DNA from: Bacteroidales bacterium UBA1751
GTDB lineage: Bacteria; Bacteroidota; Bacteroidia; Bacteroidales; UBA932
Direction: 5' to 3'
DNA length: 47,871 nucleotides
Assembly: GCA_002315995.1 (NCBI GenBank)
Contig: DCHN01000072.1
Location: 1 to 47,871 of the forward strand
This document shows positions 15,680 to 24,197 of the stretch, piece by piece; position 1 is the first letter of the stretch; each line of letters opens with the position of its first letter. A model generated the notes under the pieces. It had not been told where the DNA came from. It searched no databases and saw only the letters and a program-made list of their open reading frames with translations. Both the position numbers and the translations under genes were made by a program.

Positions 15680-16510
15680 ATGAATCTGCTCAAAAAAAAT
15701 ATCTCTTTAACAATAGTATGCCTGGCGGTGCTCACATTTGCGTGCACTGCACATTGCTTTGCACAGGAGGAGAAGAAAAGTACCTGGAAGCAGGCACTAA
15801 GAGAGCAGAAACATCAGGAAAAGAGAAGGGCAAAGGAAGAAAAAGCCATTAAGAAGAGAGAGGCTGAAGCCAGCAGGACAACATCTGGTAAAGCAGACGG
15901 CAGTATCGGAGCAAATGGAATGAACGGTATGGCAAACAGTGCGGAGCACAGTGCCAAAAAAGGATATGTCATGGGATATACGGTCGAAAATGGGGATACA
16001 ATATACCTTGACAAACTTCCACCCGCATATGCCCTGAACAGAGAGGTTTACAAGAGCAAGAAAAAGGAGTGGCGCAAGCACTACAAACTGATCTACAACT
16101 TCAAAAAGGCCTATCCTTATGCCCTTCAAGCAAAAAAAATAGCCCACCAGGTCGATAGTATAGTTGCAGCAAGGCATCTTACCGGCAAGGCTCAGGAGGA
16201 GTTCGTGAAGCAGTGCGAGGCAGAACTGTTCAAGCAGTTCGAGAAACCGCTCAAGAATCTCACCGTTTCCCAGGGCAGGCTTCTGATGAAGCTCATAGAC
16301 CGCGAAATAGGTCTCACCACATTCTATGTAATAAAGAACTATAAAGGGCGCTTCAAGGCCTTCTTCTGGCAGGGAGTTGCCCGGCTCTTCGGGTCAAACC
16401 TCAAAACCCCCTACGACCGCTTCGGTGCCGACAAAGAGGTGGAAAAACTCGTCAAAATGTGGGAGGACGGCAGCTTCGACGCCCTCTACTTCTCAATATT
16501 CTACAAGTAA
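15680..16510 (+). CDS. DUF4294 domain protein, exported
   Basis: A 276-residue protein of unknown function found mainly in Bacteroidetes. The ATG at 15680 is chosen because it begins a signal peptide (LLKKNISLTIVCLAVL, ending about CFAQ); an upstream TTG gives an unlikely extension. Residues 28-65 are highly charged and probably helical (EEKKS to KKREAEA). A low-complexity Gly/Asn/Met stretch follows. The DUF4294 domain occupies about 95-276: GDTIYLDKLPPAYA, KKEWRKHYKLIYNFKKAYPYA, GRLLMKLIDREIGLTTFYVIKNYKG and FKAFFWQGVARLFG. No enzyme motif is evident. It stands alone, with its own promoter and terminator. Confidence 0.85.
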   Translation: MNLLKKNISLTIVCLAVLTFACTAHCFAQEEKKSTWKQALREQKHQEKRRAKEEKAIKKREAEASRTTSGKADGSIGANGMNGMANSAEHSAKKGYVMGYTVENGDTIYLDKLPPAYALNREVYKSKKKEWRKHYKLIYNFKKAYPYALQAKKIAHQVDSIVAARHLTGKAQEEFVKQCEAELFKQFEKPLKNLTVSQGRLLMKLIDREIGLTTFYVIKNYKGRFKAFFWQGVARLFGSNLKTPYDRFGADKEVEKLVKMWEDGSFDALYFSIFYK

Positions 16511-16539
16511 AAAGGCTTCGCTTTTCAGCGAAGCCTTTT
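16510..16539. terminator. Bidirectional terminator
   Basis: A perfect 12-bp stem, AAAAGGCTTCGC (16510-16521) with GCGAAGCCTTTT (16528-16539), and a six-base loop. The A and T ends make it work in both directions, for the DUF4294 gene (plus) and the outer-membrane barrel gene (minus) that converge here. Confidence 0.9.
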
Positions 16540-16560
16540 GAAAATATTCCGATTCTTCAA

Positions 16561-17139
16561 TTAGAATGTAAAACCGAACATAAGGTTGAGGAAATGCATC
16601 TTACCACCATCAGAGAACTGATCTGTGAAGTAGTACTCATAACCTGCACCAATCCAAAGGCGGGTGAAGTAGAGTTTGGCACCAGCATGAACAGCAGCTG
16701 AGAGATCTCTCATATCAGCGTTTGTGAATGAACCTGACGCATTCTTGAACTCATTTCTAAGGTTTGCCATAAGATCAACACCTGCGTATGGAGCAAATGA
16801 GCAATCCTCGTCACCGATTTTAACCATGAGACTTACAGGCATCTTTATTCCATAGAAGAAAGGTGATTTGTGCTCCTGGTATGTTCCATGGAACTGTGTG
16901 AACTGGAATGCAGCACCATACTCAATGAAGAGCTCGTCAGTACCAAGATTGTGAGCCTGGTTCCAACCGGCAACAACAGTGTTTCCGAATGATGCACTCT
17001 CGCCGGCAGAAGCAGTAAGCCAAGATGGAGCATAGCTCAAGTATGCTGAATTGAATTTGCTTGCGCCGTCCTGTGCAAAAGCTACAGAGCAGATTGTAAA
17101 CAATGCTACAAAAGCTGCTACAAATTTCATATGTTTCAT
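16561..17139 (-). CDS. Small outer-membrane beta-barrel protein
   Basis: 192 residues with a signal peptide (about 1-22, ending AFAQ) and alternating hydrophobic/polar strands typical of eight- to ten-strand outer-membrane barrels: FIEYGAAFQFTQF, FYGIKMPVSLMVKIG, FAPYAGVDLMANL, LWIGAGYEYYF, and a last strand ending in Phe (LNLMFGFTF). It starts 18 nt after the TonB-dependent receptor stop, so the two are probably co-transcribed. The function is unknown; it may be a partner or structural porin-like protein. Codon 4 is an alternative start. Confidence 0.75.
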   Translation of the reverse strand: MKHMKFVAAFVALFTICSVAFAQDGASKFNSAYLSYAPSWLTASAGESASFGNTVVAGWNQAHNLGTDELFIEYGAAFQFTQFHGTYQEHKSPFFYGIKMPVSLMVKIGDEDCSFAPYAGVDLMANLRNEFKNASGSFTNADMRDLSAAVHAGAKLYFTRLWIGAGYEYYFTDQFSDGGKMHFLNLMFGFTF

Positions 17140-17157
17140 ATCCTGTTAGTCAAATTT

Positions 17158-20100
17158 TTAGAAAATGTAACGAATACCGAACTGCATCTTCCAGCACTGG
17201 CTGAGATCGTAGTAGTAGTCGTATGACTGGCTGATGTACTCTTTTGAAGCTGTCTTGTTCAAAGAGAAGTAAGGAACATTGTTCTCATCTACACCATCAT
17301 ACTTGAGAATACGAGTGCTGTTTGAAGCCTCAGTTGCTGACTGGTTTACACCCCAGCTTGAGTTGATCATGTTACCTACGTTCATAATATCAACTGAGAG
17401 CTGAATTGTATGAGAAGTCTCGCCAATATTGAACTTGAAGTTCTGTGCCCAACGGAAGTCGAATCTGTGAACAAATGGAGAACGTGCTGCATAAGCCTCA
17501 GCATATTTTCCCTTATGGCTCTTCAAATATGAATCCTGGTTTACATAATCCCAGAACAACTCGGCTTCAGCAGGATTTGTGAAGTGAATCTCAGACTCAT
17601 TCTTAGGAATGTACATAAGGTCGTTGTCTACACCATCACCATTCATATCATTGCTGTAGCAGTAGCTGTTGCCGTATGGAGAGTAACCGCTGTAGAAGAG
17701 GCCGAACTGCATCTCATCTGTAAGGCCCTGGAACTTGAACGGAATAGTGTAGTTCAACGAAGCAATTACCTTATGAGGAGTTACATACTTTGAATTCTGT
17801 GCAGTACCGAAGTTACAACCATTTACGGTTATCATACCCTGCCATGTTGAAAGAGGGTCTGAACCAGGAAGACCTGAAACCTCCTGCTGCCTGGTATATG
17901 TATAGGCAGCCATGAGATCGAGGTTTCTTGCTGGTGAGAGGTTGAATGTAACGTTTGCTGTCATACCCCAACCATCGTGTGTATTGGTAAGAACAGGAGC
18001 ATTCTTGCCGCTGTAAATGGCACCCTTGTTTGAAGGATATTTCAAACGGTTGTCAGCGCCACGGAATCTCTCCCAATTCTCGGTATCATCGGTAATGTTG
18101 ATGTTGTCAACAACAACACCATAAACAGTCTTCTGATACATAAACTCAGCTGTTCCTGTGAATGGGAAGCTTACTGGGAACTGGTAGTCGAATGCCAATG
18201 AAGTCTTCCATACCTGTGGCATCTTGAAGTTTCTGTCAACACCACTCATTGTAGAACCAGCAACATGCTTTTCATCGGAAAGTTCTGTTGGCAAGCCAAG
18301 TGCCTTTATAGTCTCCTCGTTAACCGTTGTTTGAATATTTCCACCGGCGAACTGGTCAAGTCTTGAATCATACTTGCCGGTAGGAACACCATTTTCGTAT
18401 ACGGTCTTGAACTGCACTGAGTTCTGGAGCATATTTGAGTTGGTTGGCATGTTGGTGAAGTATACCAATGGAAGACGGCCCTGGAAGAGACCTGTACCAC
18501 CACGGAGCTTCATGCTTCTGTCGCCCTTGATATCCCAAACGAAACCAACTCTTGGAGAGACCTGAAGGTTTGTCTTTGGCCAAAGACCTGTATCAATCTT
18601 CTGACCGTTACGGAAGGTGTACTCGTAAATTGCATTGTTTGTCTTGATATCATCCTCATCGAAGTTAATTGTATCAAAACGGATACCGTATGTGAGTTTG
18701 AATTTCTCACTTGCAGTCCACTCATCCTGAACGTAGAATGCGTACTGTTTGAAGCCAACCTGTGCAGCAGGAGATGTGTTGCCGTTCCAACCATATGTAA
18801 TGGCGAATGACTCAGGTGTTGCACCAGTGAGGAAATCATCGAGCGATGCATATCTGTAGTACATTGTACCATTTCTCATATATGCGTTGTTTGCAATCTG
18901 ACGCTCGAGGCTCAAACCTGCGGTAAGTTTGTGCTTGCCAAGAAGAATGGTAACATCATCCTTGAATGTATATATGTTGTTCTTAACACCATTGTTCCAT
19001 GTGAAGAGCTCATAACCGAGTGACATATAAGGCTCGAGTTTATTCTCATACATGATATCAATCATCGGGAATGGTGATGAATTTGAACCACGTACATCAG
19101 AAATCTTTGAAGATGTGAAGAGGAACTGGTTTGAAACCTTGTCTGAGAAACGGTTGTTGAGATCAATTGACAATGTCCTTACCTTGTTGTCCTGAGACCA
19201 CATTGTATTGGCGAAAGACATTGACTGAGGTCCAACACGATATGTTTCATTAAGACGTTGACCTGTATCTGATGAGTTTCCGTTAGGAGCGTTCCATGCA
19301 ACGTTCTTTGTGTCGTTGTATCTAACACTGAGTCTGTGACCGTCTGCAATGTTCCAATCAATGCGGGCAAGGAACTTCTTGTTGCTCTCGTCACCATTGA
19401 AGTTGGTATAAGAACCTGTCTCATAACCATACCTCTGAAGAACATACTGCTGAACCGCCTGCATGTCTGAAGCAAGTGTTCTTGATACGTTTCCACCTGC
19501 TGACTCACCATCCTGACGTGCACGGTATGTGATTACCTGACCAGGGTTCTTCTCAGTCTCATAGCTTACGAAGAAGAAGAGTTTGTTCTTTATAATAGGA
19601 CCACCTATTGTGAAACCGAATACCTTCTTTGAAGCGTCAGCTCTTGCACCAAGATCAACACCGTTCACACGGTTACCTCTAAGATTCTGGTCGTTGTAAT
19701 ATGTGTAAGCAGTTACCTTAAGAGTGTTTGTACCTGACTTGGTAATAGCGTTGATACCACCGCCAATGAAGTTGGTCTGCCTTACATCAAAAGGAGCAAT
19801 TACAACCTGAACCTCCTCCAAAGCATCCATTGAAATTGGGTTTCCACCACCAGGGAGCTTGTCAGAAAGACCGAAGTTGTTATTGAAGTTTGCACCGTCA
19901 ATGGTGAAGTTGGTAGAACGGCCGTCACCACCTGCGAAGCTCATGCCTGATGCGTATGGAGACATACGTGCAATATCAGAGATGCTACGGTTCACGGTAG
20001 GAACTGTGTTGATCTTCTGACTGTTGATGTTCATTGCGGCACCGGTCTTCTCTGTTGCGAACTTTGAAGTTGAGGCAACTACAAGAACCTCATCAAGCTG

Positions 20101-20445
20101 CTCAGAAGCAAGAGCCATCTTGGCGTTGATTGAGTTAGCCTCACCAAGCTCAAGTGTCTGGTCTTTGTACTGTACTGTCTGAGAACCAATGAGGGAGAAT
20201 GTAATCTCGTATGGACCACCAGGACGCATACCCTGAATGGCATACCTACCCATCTCATTGGTAGCTGCATAGTACTTAGAACCTGAAGGAGTGTGTACTG
20301 CAACAACTGATGCACCAATGAGAGGCTCACCATTCTCGTCAGTAACAGCACCGTTCAATGTAGCTGTTGTAATCTGCGCATTTGCAGAAACAACAACCAG
20401 CAATGCTGCCAAAACGGAGCAAAAACTGCTAAATAATTGTTTCAT
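17158..20445 (-). CDS. TonB-dependent receptor, Oar-like, with carboxypeptidase-like N domain
   Basis: A 1095-residue outer-membrane receptor. Order: signal peptide (1-23, ending SANA), carboxypeptidase regulatory-like beta-sandwich (about 25-112: GAVTDENGEPLIGASVV, YAIQGMRPGGPYEITF), plug domain (about 125-235: TVPTVNRSISDIARMSPYA, DGANFNNNFG, MDALEEVQVVIAPFDVRQTNF) and a long barrel ending in an aromatic-terminated strand (QFGIRYIF). The segment GGPIIKNKLFFFVSYE is characteristic of Oar-like receptors. There is no adjacent susD gene, so it is not a standard glycan SusC pair. The substrate is unknown. It has its own promoter and heads an operon with the small barrel gene. Confidence 0.92.
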   Translation of the reverse strand: MKQLFSSFCSVLAALLVVVSANAQITTATLNGAVTDENGEPLIGASVVAVHTPSGSKYYAATNEMGRYAIQGMRPGGPYEITFSLIGSQTVQYKDQTLELGEANSINAKMALASEQLDEVLVVASTSKFATEKTGAAMNINSQKINTVPTVNRSISDIARMSPYASGMSFAGGDGRSTNFTIDGANFNNNFGLSDKLPGGGNPISMDALEEVQVVIAPFDVRQTNFIGGGINAITKSGTNTLKVTAYTYYNDQNLRGNRVNGVDLGARADASKKVFGFTIGGPIIKNKLFFFVSYETEKNPGQVITYRARQDGESAGGNVSRTLASDMQAVQQYVLQRYGYETGSYTNFNGDESNKKFLARIDWNIADGHRLSVRYNDTKNVAWNAPNGNSSDTGQRLNETYRVGPQSMSFANTMWSQDNKVRTLSIDLNNRFSDKVSNQFLFTSSKISDVRGSNSSPFPMIDIMYENKLEPYMSLGYELFTWNNGVKNNIYTFKDDVTILLGKHKLTAGLSLERQIANNAYMRNGTMYYRYASLDDFLTGATPESFAITYGWNGNTSPAAQVGFKQYAFYVQDEWTASEKFKLTYGIRFDTINFDEDDIKTNNAIYEYTFRNGQKIDTGLWPKTNLQVSPRVGFVWDIKGDRSMKLRGGTGLFQGRLPLVYFTNMPTNSNMLQNSVQFKTVYENGVPTGKYDSRLDQFAGGNIQTTVNEETIKALGLPTELSDEKHVAGSTMSGVDRNFKMPQVWKTSLAFDYQFPVSFPFTGTAEFMYQKTVYGVVVDNINITDDTENWERFRGADNRLKYPSNKGAIYSGKNAPVLTNTHDGWGMTANVTFNLSPARNLDLMAAYTYTRQQEVSGLPGSDPLSTWQGMITVNGCNFGTAQNSKYVTPHKVIASLNYTIPFKFQGLTDEMQFGLFYSGYSPYGNSYCYSNDMNGDGVDNDLMYIPKNESEIHFTNPAEAELFWDYVNQDSYLKSHKGKYAEAYAARSPFVHRFDFRWAQNFKFNIGETSHTIQLSVDIMNVGNMINSSWGVNQSATEASNSTRILKYDGVDENNVPYFSLNKTASKEYISQSYDYYYDLSQCWKMQFGIRYIF

Positions 20446-20483
20446 AAAGTGTTAAATTAAGTTTATAGAAGAATAGTTTGGCG

Positions 20484-20514
20484 CAAAAGTAGCGAAAGGA
20501 AATGTTAACTCAAA
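20484..20514 (-). promoter_or_regulatory. Promoter of the TonB-dependent receptor
   Basis: On the minus strand TTTG (20514-20511) is separated by exactly 19 nt from TACTTTTG (20491-20484), a close match to the Bacteroidetes promoter consensus. Transcription would begin about 20477, 32 nt before the start codon. Confidence 0.8.
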
Positions 20515-20589
20515 AGATATTTGAAAAAACTTATTACGCAGTTGTTAACACTCTGTTAATCAGCTATCTCGTTTAATTCAATTTTTCAA

Positions 20590-20620
20590 TTTGCAACTAA
20601 TTGAAAAAGGTGTATCTTTG
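20590..20620 (+). promoter_or_regulatory. Promoter of metK
   Basis: TTTG at 20590-20593, 19 nt, then TATCTTTG at 20613-20620: a perfect Bacteroidetes promoter. Transcription should begin about 20626, so the SAM-II-like aptamer sits at the extreme 5' end of a leader of about 190 nt. Confidence 0.85.
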
Positions 20621-20628
20621 CGCTCGGA

Positions 20629-20680
20629 AAGTGGAGAGATTTGACTGCTTGCAACCACTGAAAAAAATGCTAAAATGCCA
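20629..20680 (+). promoter_or_regulatory. SAM-II-type riboswitch aptamer upstream of metK
   Basis: P1 is AGUGG (20630-20634) with CCACU (20655-20659). Its loop holds GAUUUGAC then GCUUGCAA, and after P1 come an A-rich run and GCUAAAA (20669-20675). These match the conserved blocks I recall for SAM-II (SAM_alpha): GAUUUaAC, UUGCAA and GCUAAAA in an H-type pseudoknot. The location between a strong promoter and the gene for SAM synthetase supports feedback control by SAM. I could not run a covariance model. The rest of the leader, 20681-20813, contains three hairpins and a segment complementary to P1. Confidence 0.8.
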
Positions 20681-20684
20681 TACA

Positions 20685-20796
20685 GCCATTACATCAATGG
20701 CCTCTGTTGCCGCTCAGGCAACAAGCGTTTCAGCATAATGCATAACAACAAGCGGATTCCCACACTCAGTGGTGTCATTGCCGCTTGTCTCTCCGC
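20685..20796 (+). promoter_or_regulatory. Structured metK leader, possible expression platform
   Basis: Hairpins GCCATT/AATGGC (20685-20701), GTTGCC/GGCAAC (20706-20722) and ACAAGCGG/CCGCTTGT (20748-20755 with 20781-20788). The same ACAAGCG occurs earlier at 20721-20727 and could compete for the 3' strand. Bases 20788-20796 pair with 20631-20639, nine base pairs with one G-U, which would destroy riboswitch P1. The pairing ends 18 nt before the metK ATG. No T-run terminator was seen, so translation control is more likely than termination. This is structural inference only. Confidence 0.45.
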
Positions 20797-20813
20797 ATAA
20801 AAATATTTGTTTT

Positions 20814-22103
20814 ATGTCATATTTATTTACATCAGAGAGCGTGTCTGAAGGACATCCCGACAAAGTTGCAGATCAGATTTCAGATGCGATACTTGACGAA
20901 TTCCTCAGGAAGGATCCATCAAGCAAAGTGGCCTGCGAAACCTTTGTAAGCACAGGCCTTGTAGTTATAGGCGGTGAGGTAAAATCTGAGGCCTGGGTAG
21001 ATATACAGCAGGTTGCAAGAGATACTATAAGGAGAATAGGCTACACCAAAGGGGAATATATGTTCGATGCCAACTCCTGCGCCGTTCTTTCTGCGCTCCA
21101 CGAGCAGAGCGCCGATATCAACAGAGGCGTTGAGAGGGAGCAGAGTGATGACCAGGGTGCCGGAGACCAAGGAATGATGTTCGGCTACGCCTGCAACGAA
21201 ACTCCGGAATATATGCCTCTTCCTATATTCCTTGCACATCTTGCGCTCAGGGAACTTGCCAATATAAGAAGAGAGGGGAAACTGATGCCATACCTCAGGC
21301 CGGACGCCAAATCGCAGTTCACCATTGAGTACTCCAACGACCACGTTGCACAGAGAATAGATACTATTGTAATCTCCACACAACATGACGAATTCGACGA
21401 TGATTTCTCAATGCAGCAGCGCATACACAGCGACGTGAAGAATATTCTCATTCCAAGAATGGTTGAGAAACTGGACCCTAAGGTTGCATCTCTCTTCAAC
21501 ACTGAGTTCAAACTCCTAGTCAACCCTACCGGCAAGTTTGTAATAGGCGGCCCTCACGGAGACACCGGTCTTACCGGAAGGAAGATTATTGTTGACACAT
21601 ACGGCGGACGTGGAGCTCACGGTGGCGGAGCCTTCTCCGGCAAAGACAGCTCAAAGGTCGACCGCAGCGCAGCATACGCAGCACGCTACATTGCCAAGAA
21701 CCTTGTTGCCGCAGGTGTGGCAGGGGAGATGCTTGTGCAACTGAGCTATGCAATTGGAGTTGCACAGCCTCTGAGCATCTATGTTAATTCGCGCGGTTCC
21801 TTGAACCCACTGCTTACCATAGCCGATAGTGACACAGGCACCCTTCGCCCTATGAATGATGGTGATGTAGCACGGAAGATAGGTGAACTCTTTGACCTCC
21901 GCCCGGCAAGAATCGTGAAGAAGTTCGGACTTACCAACCCTATATTCGGACCTACCGCAGCTTACGGACACGTAGGACGCACTCCATACAAGGAGATGGT
22001 TACGGTTTATGAAAACGGTAAAGCCACCGAGAAGGAGGTTCAGTTCTTCGGATGGGAACTCCTCGATTCAGTTGAAATGGTGAAGAAAGCTTTTGGCCTG
22101 TAA
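20814..22103 (+). CDS. metK: S-adenosylmethionine synthetase
   Basis: Makes SAM from methionine and ATP in the cytoplasm. The ATG at 20814 gives MSYLFTSESVSEGHPDKVADQ, the standard start; a longer open frame from 20769 runs into the leader and is rejected. Key motifs are GHPDKVADQISDAILD, GAGDQGMMFGYA, GPHGDTGLTGRKI and GGGAFSGKDSSKVDRSAAY. 429 residues, slightly longer than the 384 of E. coli, as usual in Bacteroidetes. It is preceded by a SAM-II-type riboswitch. Its stop is one base from the stop of the convergent cdaA gene. Confidence 0.98.
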   Translation: MSYLFTSESVSEGHPDKVADQISDAILDEFLRKDPSSKVACETFVSTGLVVIGGEVKSEAWVDIQQVARDTIRRIGYTKGEYMFDANSCAVLSALHEQSADINRGVEREQSDDQGAGDQGMMFGYACNETPEYMPLPIFLAHLALRELANIRREGKLMPYLRPDAKSQFTIEYSNDHVAQRIDTIVISTQHDEFDDDFSMQQRIHSDVKNILIPRMVEKLDPKVASLFNTEFKLLVNPTGKFVIGGPHGDTGLTGRKIIVDTYGGRGAHGGGAFSGKDSSKVDRSAAYAARYIAKNLVAAGVAGEMLVQLSYAIGVAQPLSIYVNSRGSLNPLLTIADSDTGTLRPMNDGDVARKIGELFDLRPARIVKKFGLTNPIFGPTAAYGHVGRTPYKEMVTVYENGKATEKEVQFFGWELLDSVEMVKKAFGL

Positions 22104-22104
22104 T

Positions 22105-22893
22105 TCAGGCACTCTGATATGATTTTTCAATGGCCAGTCTCAATTCAGTGAGGCTGGCTATTGTTTTAAGTTTACCATCCTGAACAAACGAAATACCTCC
22201 TGTCTCCTCAGAAACTACAATGGCAGTTGCGTCAGTATCAAGTGTAATGGCACAGGCTGCGCGATGCCTCAATCCATAACGTGCCGGTATGTCCGGATTC
22301 TCCGTAATTGGGAGAGTACATCTTGCGGCAACTATTCTGTTGGTGGCAATTATCATGGCCCCGTCATGCAGAGGGGTGTTCTTGAAGAAGATATTCTCAA
22401 TGAGCCTCTTGCTTATTATGGCATCAATGGTGTCGCCGGTTCTTGTAACAAAATCAAGGGATGATGTGTGCGGCATTACAAAGAGGGCTCCTGTTCTGCT
22501 TTCACTCATTGACTGACAGGCCTGAATAATTTCATCTATGGAATCGGAAGAGAGACTCTTTTCGTTTGATGCGCTCAGCCATTTTGCTATGTGTTTTGTA
22601 GCCCCTTTGGAGAAGTACTCCTTGCCTATGTGCATAAGGCCTCTTCTTATCTCCTGCTGGAAAAGTACTATTATTGCAATGACTCCGACACCGAGCACCT
22701 GCCCAAGAATTGTTGAGAGCAGTCTCATGTTCAACGCCTTCACAACAAACCATACAATGTAAAGAATGAGTATTCCCACAAATATGTTCATTGCCTGGGT
22801 ACCCCTTATAAGTCTGTATATTTGAAAGACAAGAAGGGCCACAACAATGATGTCAATGACATCAATGACATTTACACCAATGAAATCCAACAT
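22105..22893 (-). CDS. cdaA: Diadenylate cyclase CdaA (c-di-AMP synthase)
   Basis: Makes cyclic di-AMP from two ATP. The N terminus has three membrane helices (about 10-28, 35-55 and 60-78), followed by the DAC domain (about 85-250). The catalytic motifs DGA (177-179, HDGAMII) and RHR (209-211, GLRHRAA) are intact. 262 residues, normal for the CdaA class and not DisA. It is the last gene of a tight minus-strand group with a PHP phosphoesterase, a Spy-like protein and a C69 dipeptidase. In other bacteria c-di-AMP controls potassium, osmolyte and wall balance; the role here is inferred. Confidence 0.95.
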   Translation of the reverse strand: MLDFIGVNVIDVIDIIVVALLVFQIYRLIRGTQAMNIFVGILILYIVWFVVKALNMRLLSTILGQVLGVGVIAIIVLFQQEIRRGLMHIGKEYFSKGATKHIAKWLSASNEKSLSSDSIDEIIQACQSMSESRTGALFVMPHTSSLDFVTRTGDTIDAIISKRLIENIFFKNTPLHDGAMIIATNRIVAARCTLPITENPDIPARYGLRHRAACAITLDTDATAIVVSEETGGISFVQDGKLKTIASLTELRLAIEKSYQSA

Positions 22894-22913
22894 AATCCGC
22901 TGTTCTATGAGTT

Positions 22914-23720
22914 TTAAAGTTTTGTAAAACAGGCTCTGCGCCCCTCATAATGTACACAATATGAGAAGCCGCACTCCTTAACAACACTGGAGAAGTGCTG
23001 AAAATTCTCAGCTATTCTCTCCGGTGTATGGGCATCGGAGCCAAAACTTACACACTCCCCGCCAAGCTCCCTGAACCTCCTGAGAATTGCCGTGTCGAAT
23101 TCCGGAACGGCCCCGCCCCTGCTCCTGTATGTATTCGTGTTCACCTCAAAAGCCTTCCCGTTCTGAGCCATATACCTCAACAGCTTGTCGAGATGTTCCG
23201 GAAAATCGGAATAACGTATTGAGCGCACACTGTATGGAGCGTATCTGGCTATGTAGTCAATATGACCTACCACATCAAAATCTCCATACTCAATGGCAGT
23301 TGATGCAATTACATCAAGTGCCCTTCCATACGCCTCCTTGAACTCCTTCCCCTCATAATAATTTCCATAATAAGGGTCAAGCCCATCTATGAAGTGCACG
23401 GAGGCTATGACTATGTCAAACGAACAGCCCTTTATCCACTCCTTTATTCTGGACACCACTCCGGGCTGAAGGCCAACCTCAACTCCCTTGAACACCTTCA
23501 GGGCAGGATATGCGGTGGAAGCTTCATCTATCGCCCTTTGTTGGGCATTGATGTCAAAAACATACTGTTCGCTTCCGCGGGGTGCCCAAAGGTCGAGATG
23601 ATCGGTGATGCTGATTCCGGCAACTCCCCTCCCAAGCGCGCTGGAAAATGCAGTATCGAGGGACATTTCAGAGTCGGCCGAAAAAGTGGAATGTGTGTGG
23701 TTGTCAAAGAGCTGCTCCAT
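22914..23720 (-). CDS. PHP-domain phosphoesterase, histidinol-phosphatase-like
   Basis: 268-residue PHP metal-dependent phosphoesterase. Metal ligand motifs are DNHTHST (His8, His10), ISITDHLD, FKGVEVGLQ (Glu), ASVHFIDG, VVGHIDYIARY, and FGSDAHTPE near the end. The order matches HisJ-type histidinol phosphatases, which act in histidine synthesis. No other his gene lies nearby, and its neighbour, 20 nt away, is cdaA, so another phosphoester substrate is possible. The family is certain; the substrate is not. Confidence 0.85.
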   Translation of the reverse strand: MEQLFDNHTHSTFSADSEMSLDTAFSSALGRGVAGISITDHLDLWAPRGSEQYVFDINAQQRAIDEASTAYPALKVFKGVEVGLQPGVVSRIKEWIKGCSFDIVIASVHFIDGLDPYYGNYYEGKEFKEAYGRALDVIASTAIEYGDFDVVGHIDYIARYAPYSVRSIRYSDFPEHLDKLLRYMAQNGKAFEVNTNTYRSRGGAVPEFDTAILRRFRELGGECVSFGSDAHTPERIAENFQHFSSVVKECGFSYCVHYEGRRACFTKL

Positions 23721-23741
23721 AGTGTTTTCAGCGCAGTGGCG

Positions 23742-24170
23742 CTATTTCTTCTCTTCCGGCTCCTTCTTGGCGCCCTTCTTCAGAACCCAGGTGCCATCCT
23801 TGGCCTTCTTATACTCCTTCCCTTTGCCCACATATCTGAGGAATCCTATGTACTGCTGTTCGGTCAGAGCCTTTTTCATTGCCTCCTCGGTACGCTTTTC
23901 CCACTTGTCGTGAACTGCTTTGTAGCTCTCGGCGTTGCGCATCCCCGACTCATTGAGCCTGTCGTATTCCTCCATTGTTGAGGCGTAGTTGAACGAGAGT
24001 ATGGAGTCTACCCAGAATGCCTGTTCCGGAGAGAGGTTCAGCTCCTTTTCAAGTTTTTCAACCTGCTCAGCCACAACCTGTTCTGTTGTCTTCTGTTCCT
24101 TCTCCTGAGCAAAAGCCGATACTGTACCAAGAATTGACAGGAGAACTGCTGCGAAAAAAATTCTCTTCAT
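23742..24170 (-). CDS. Small exported helical protein, Spy/CpxP-like
   Basis: 142 residues: a signal peptide (1-22, ending SAFAQ), then an almost wholly helical, highly charged body with LNLSPEQAFWVDSILSFNY and EAMKKALTEQQYIGFLRYVGKGKEY, and a lysine/glutamate-rich tail. The alternation of a LSPEQ helix and a LTEQQ helix resembles Spy/CpxP-type periplasmic proteins, although the exact LTxxQ motif is only partly matched (LTEQQ). It sits 27 nt after the C69 dipeptidase and 21 nt before the PHP gene. Treat as a hypothetical periplasmic chaperone-like protein. Confidence 0.6.
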   Translation of the reverse strand: MKRIFFAAVLLSILGTVSAFAQEKEQKTTEQVVAEQVEKLEKELNLSPEQAFWVDSILSFNYASTMEEYDRLNESGMRNAESYKAVHDKWEKRTEEAMKKALTEQQYIGFLRYVGKGKEYKKAKDGTWVLKKGAKKEPEEKK

Positions 24171-24197
24171 ATTGTATTATTGTGTTGTTTCAAATGG

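Noticed and set aside
20769..20813. N-terminal extension of metK
   Set aside because: These codons lie in the structured leader and are not part of the MetK family; the conserved start is MSYLFTSES at 20814.
21651..21971. Cysteine-rich minus-strand open frame inside metK
   Set aside because: Antisense of conserved MetK motifs; composition explained by the reverse reading of metK codons.
22914..23720. Reading the PHP protein as a DNA polymerase PHP subunit
   Set aside because: It is a stand-alone 268-residue protein with HisJ-like motif order and no polymerase domain.
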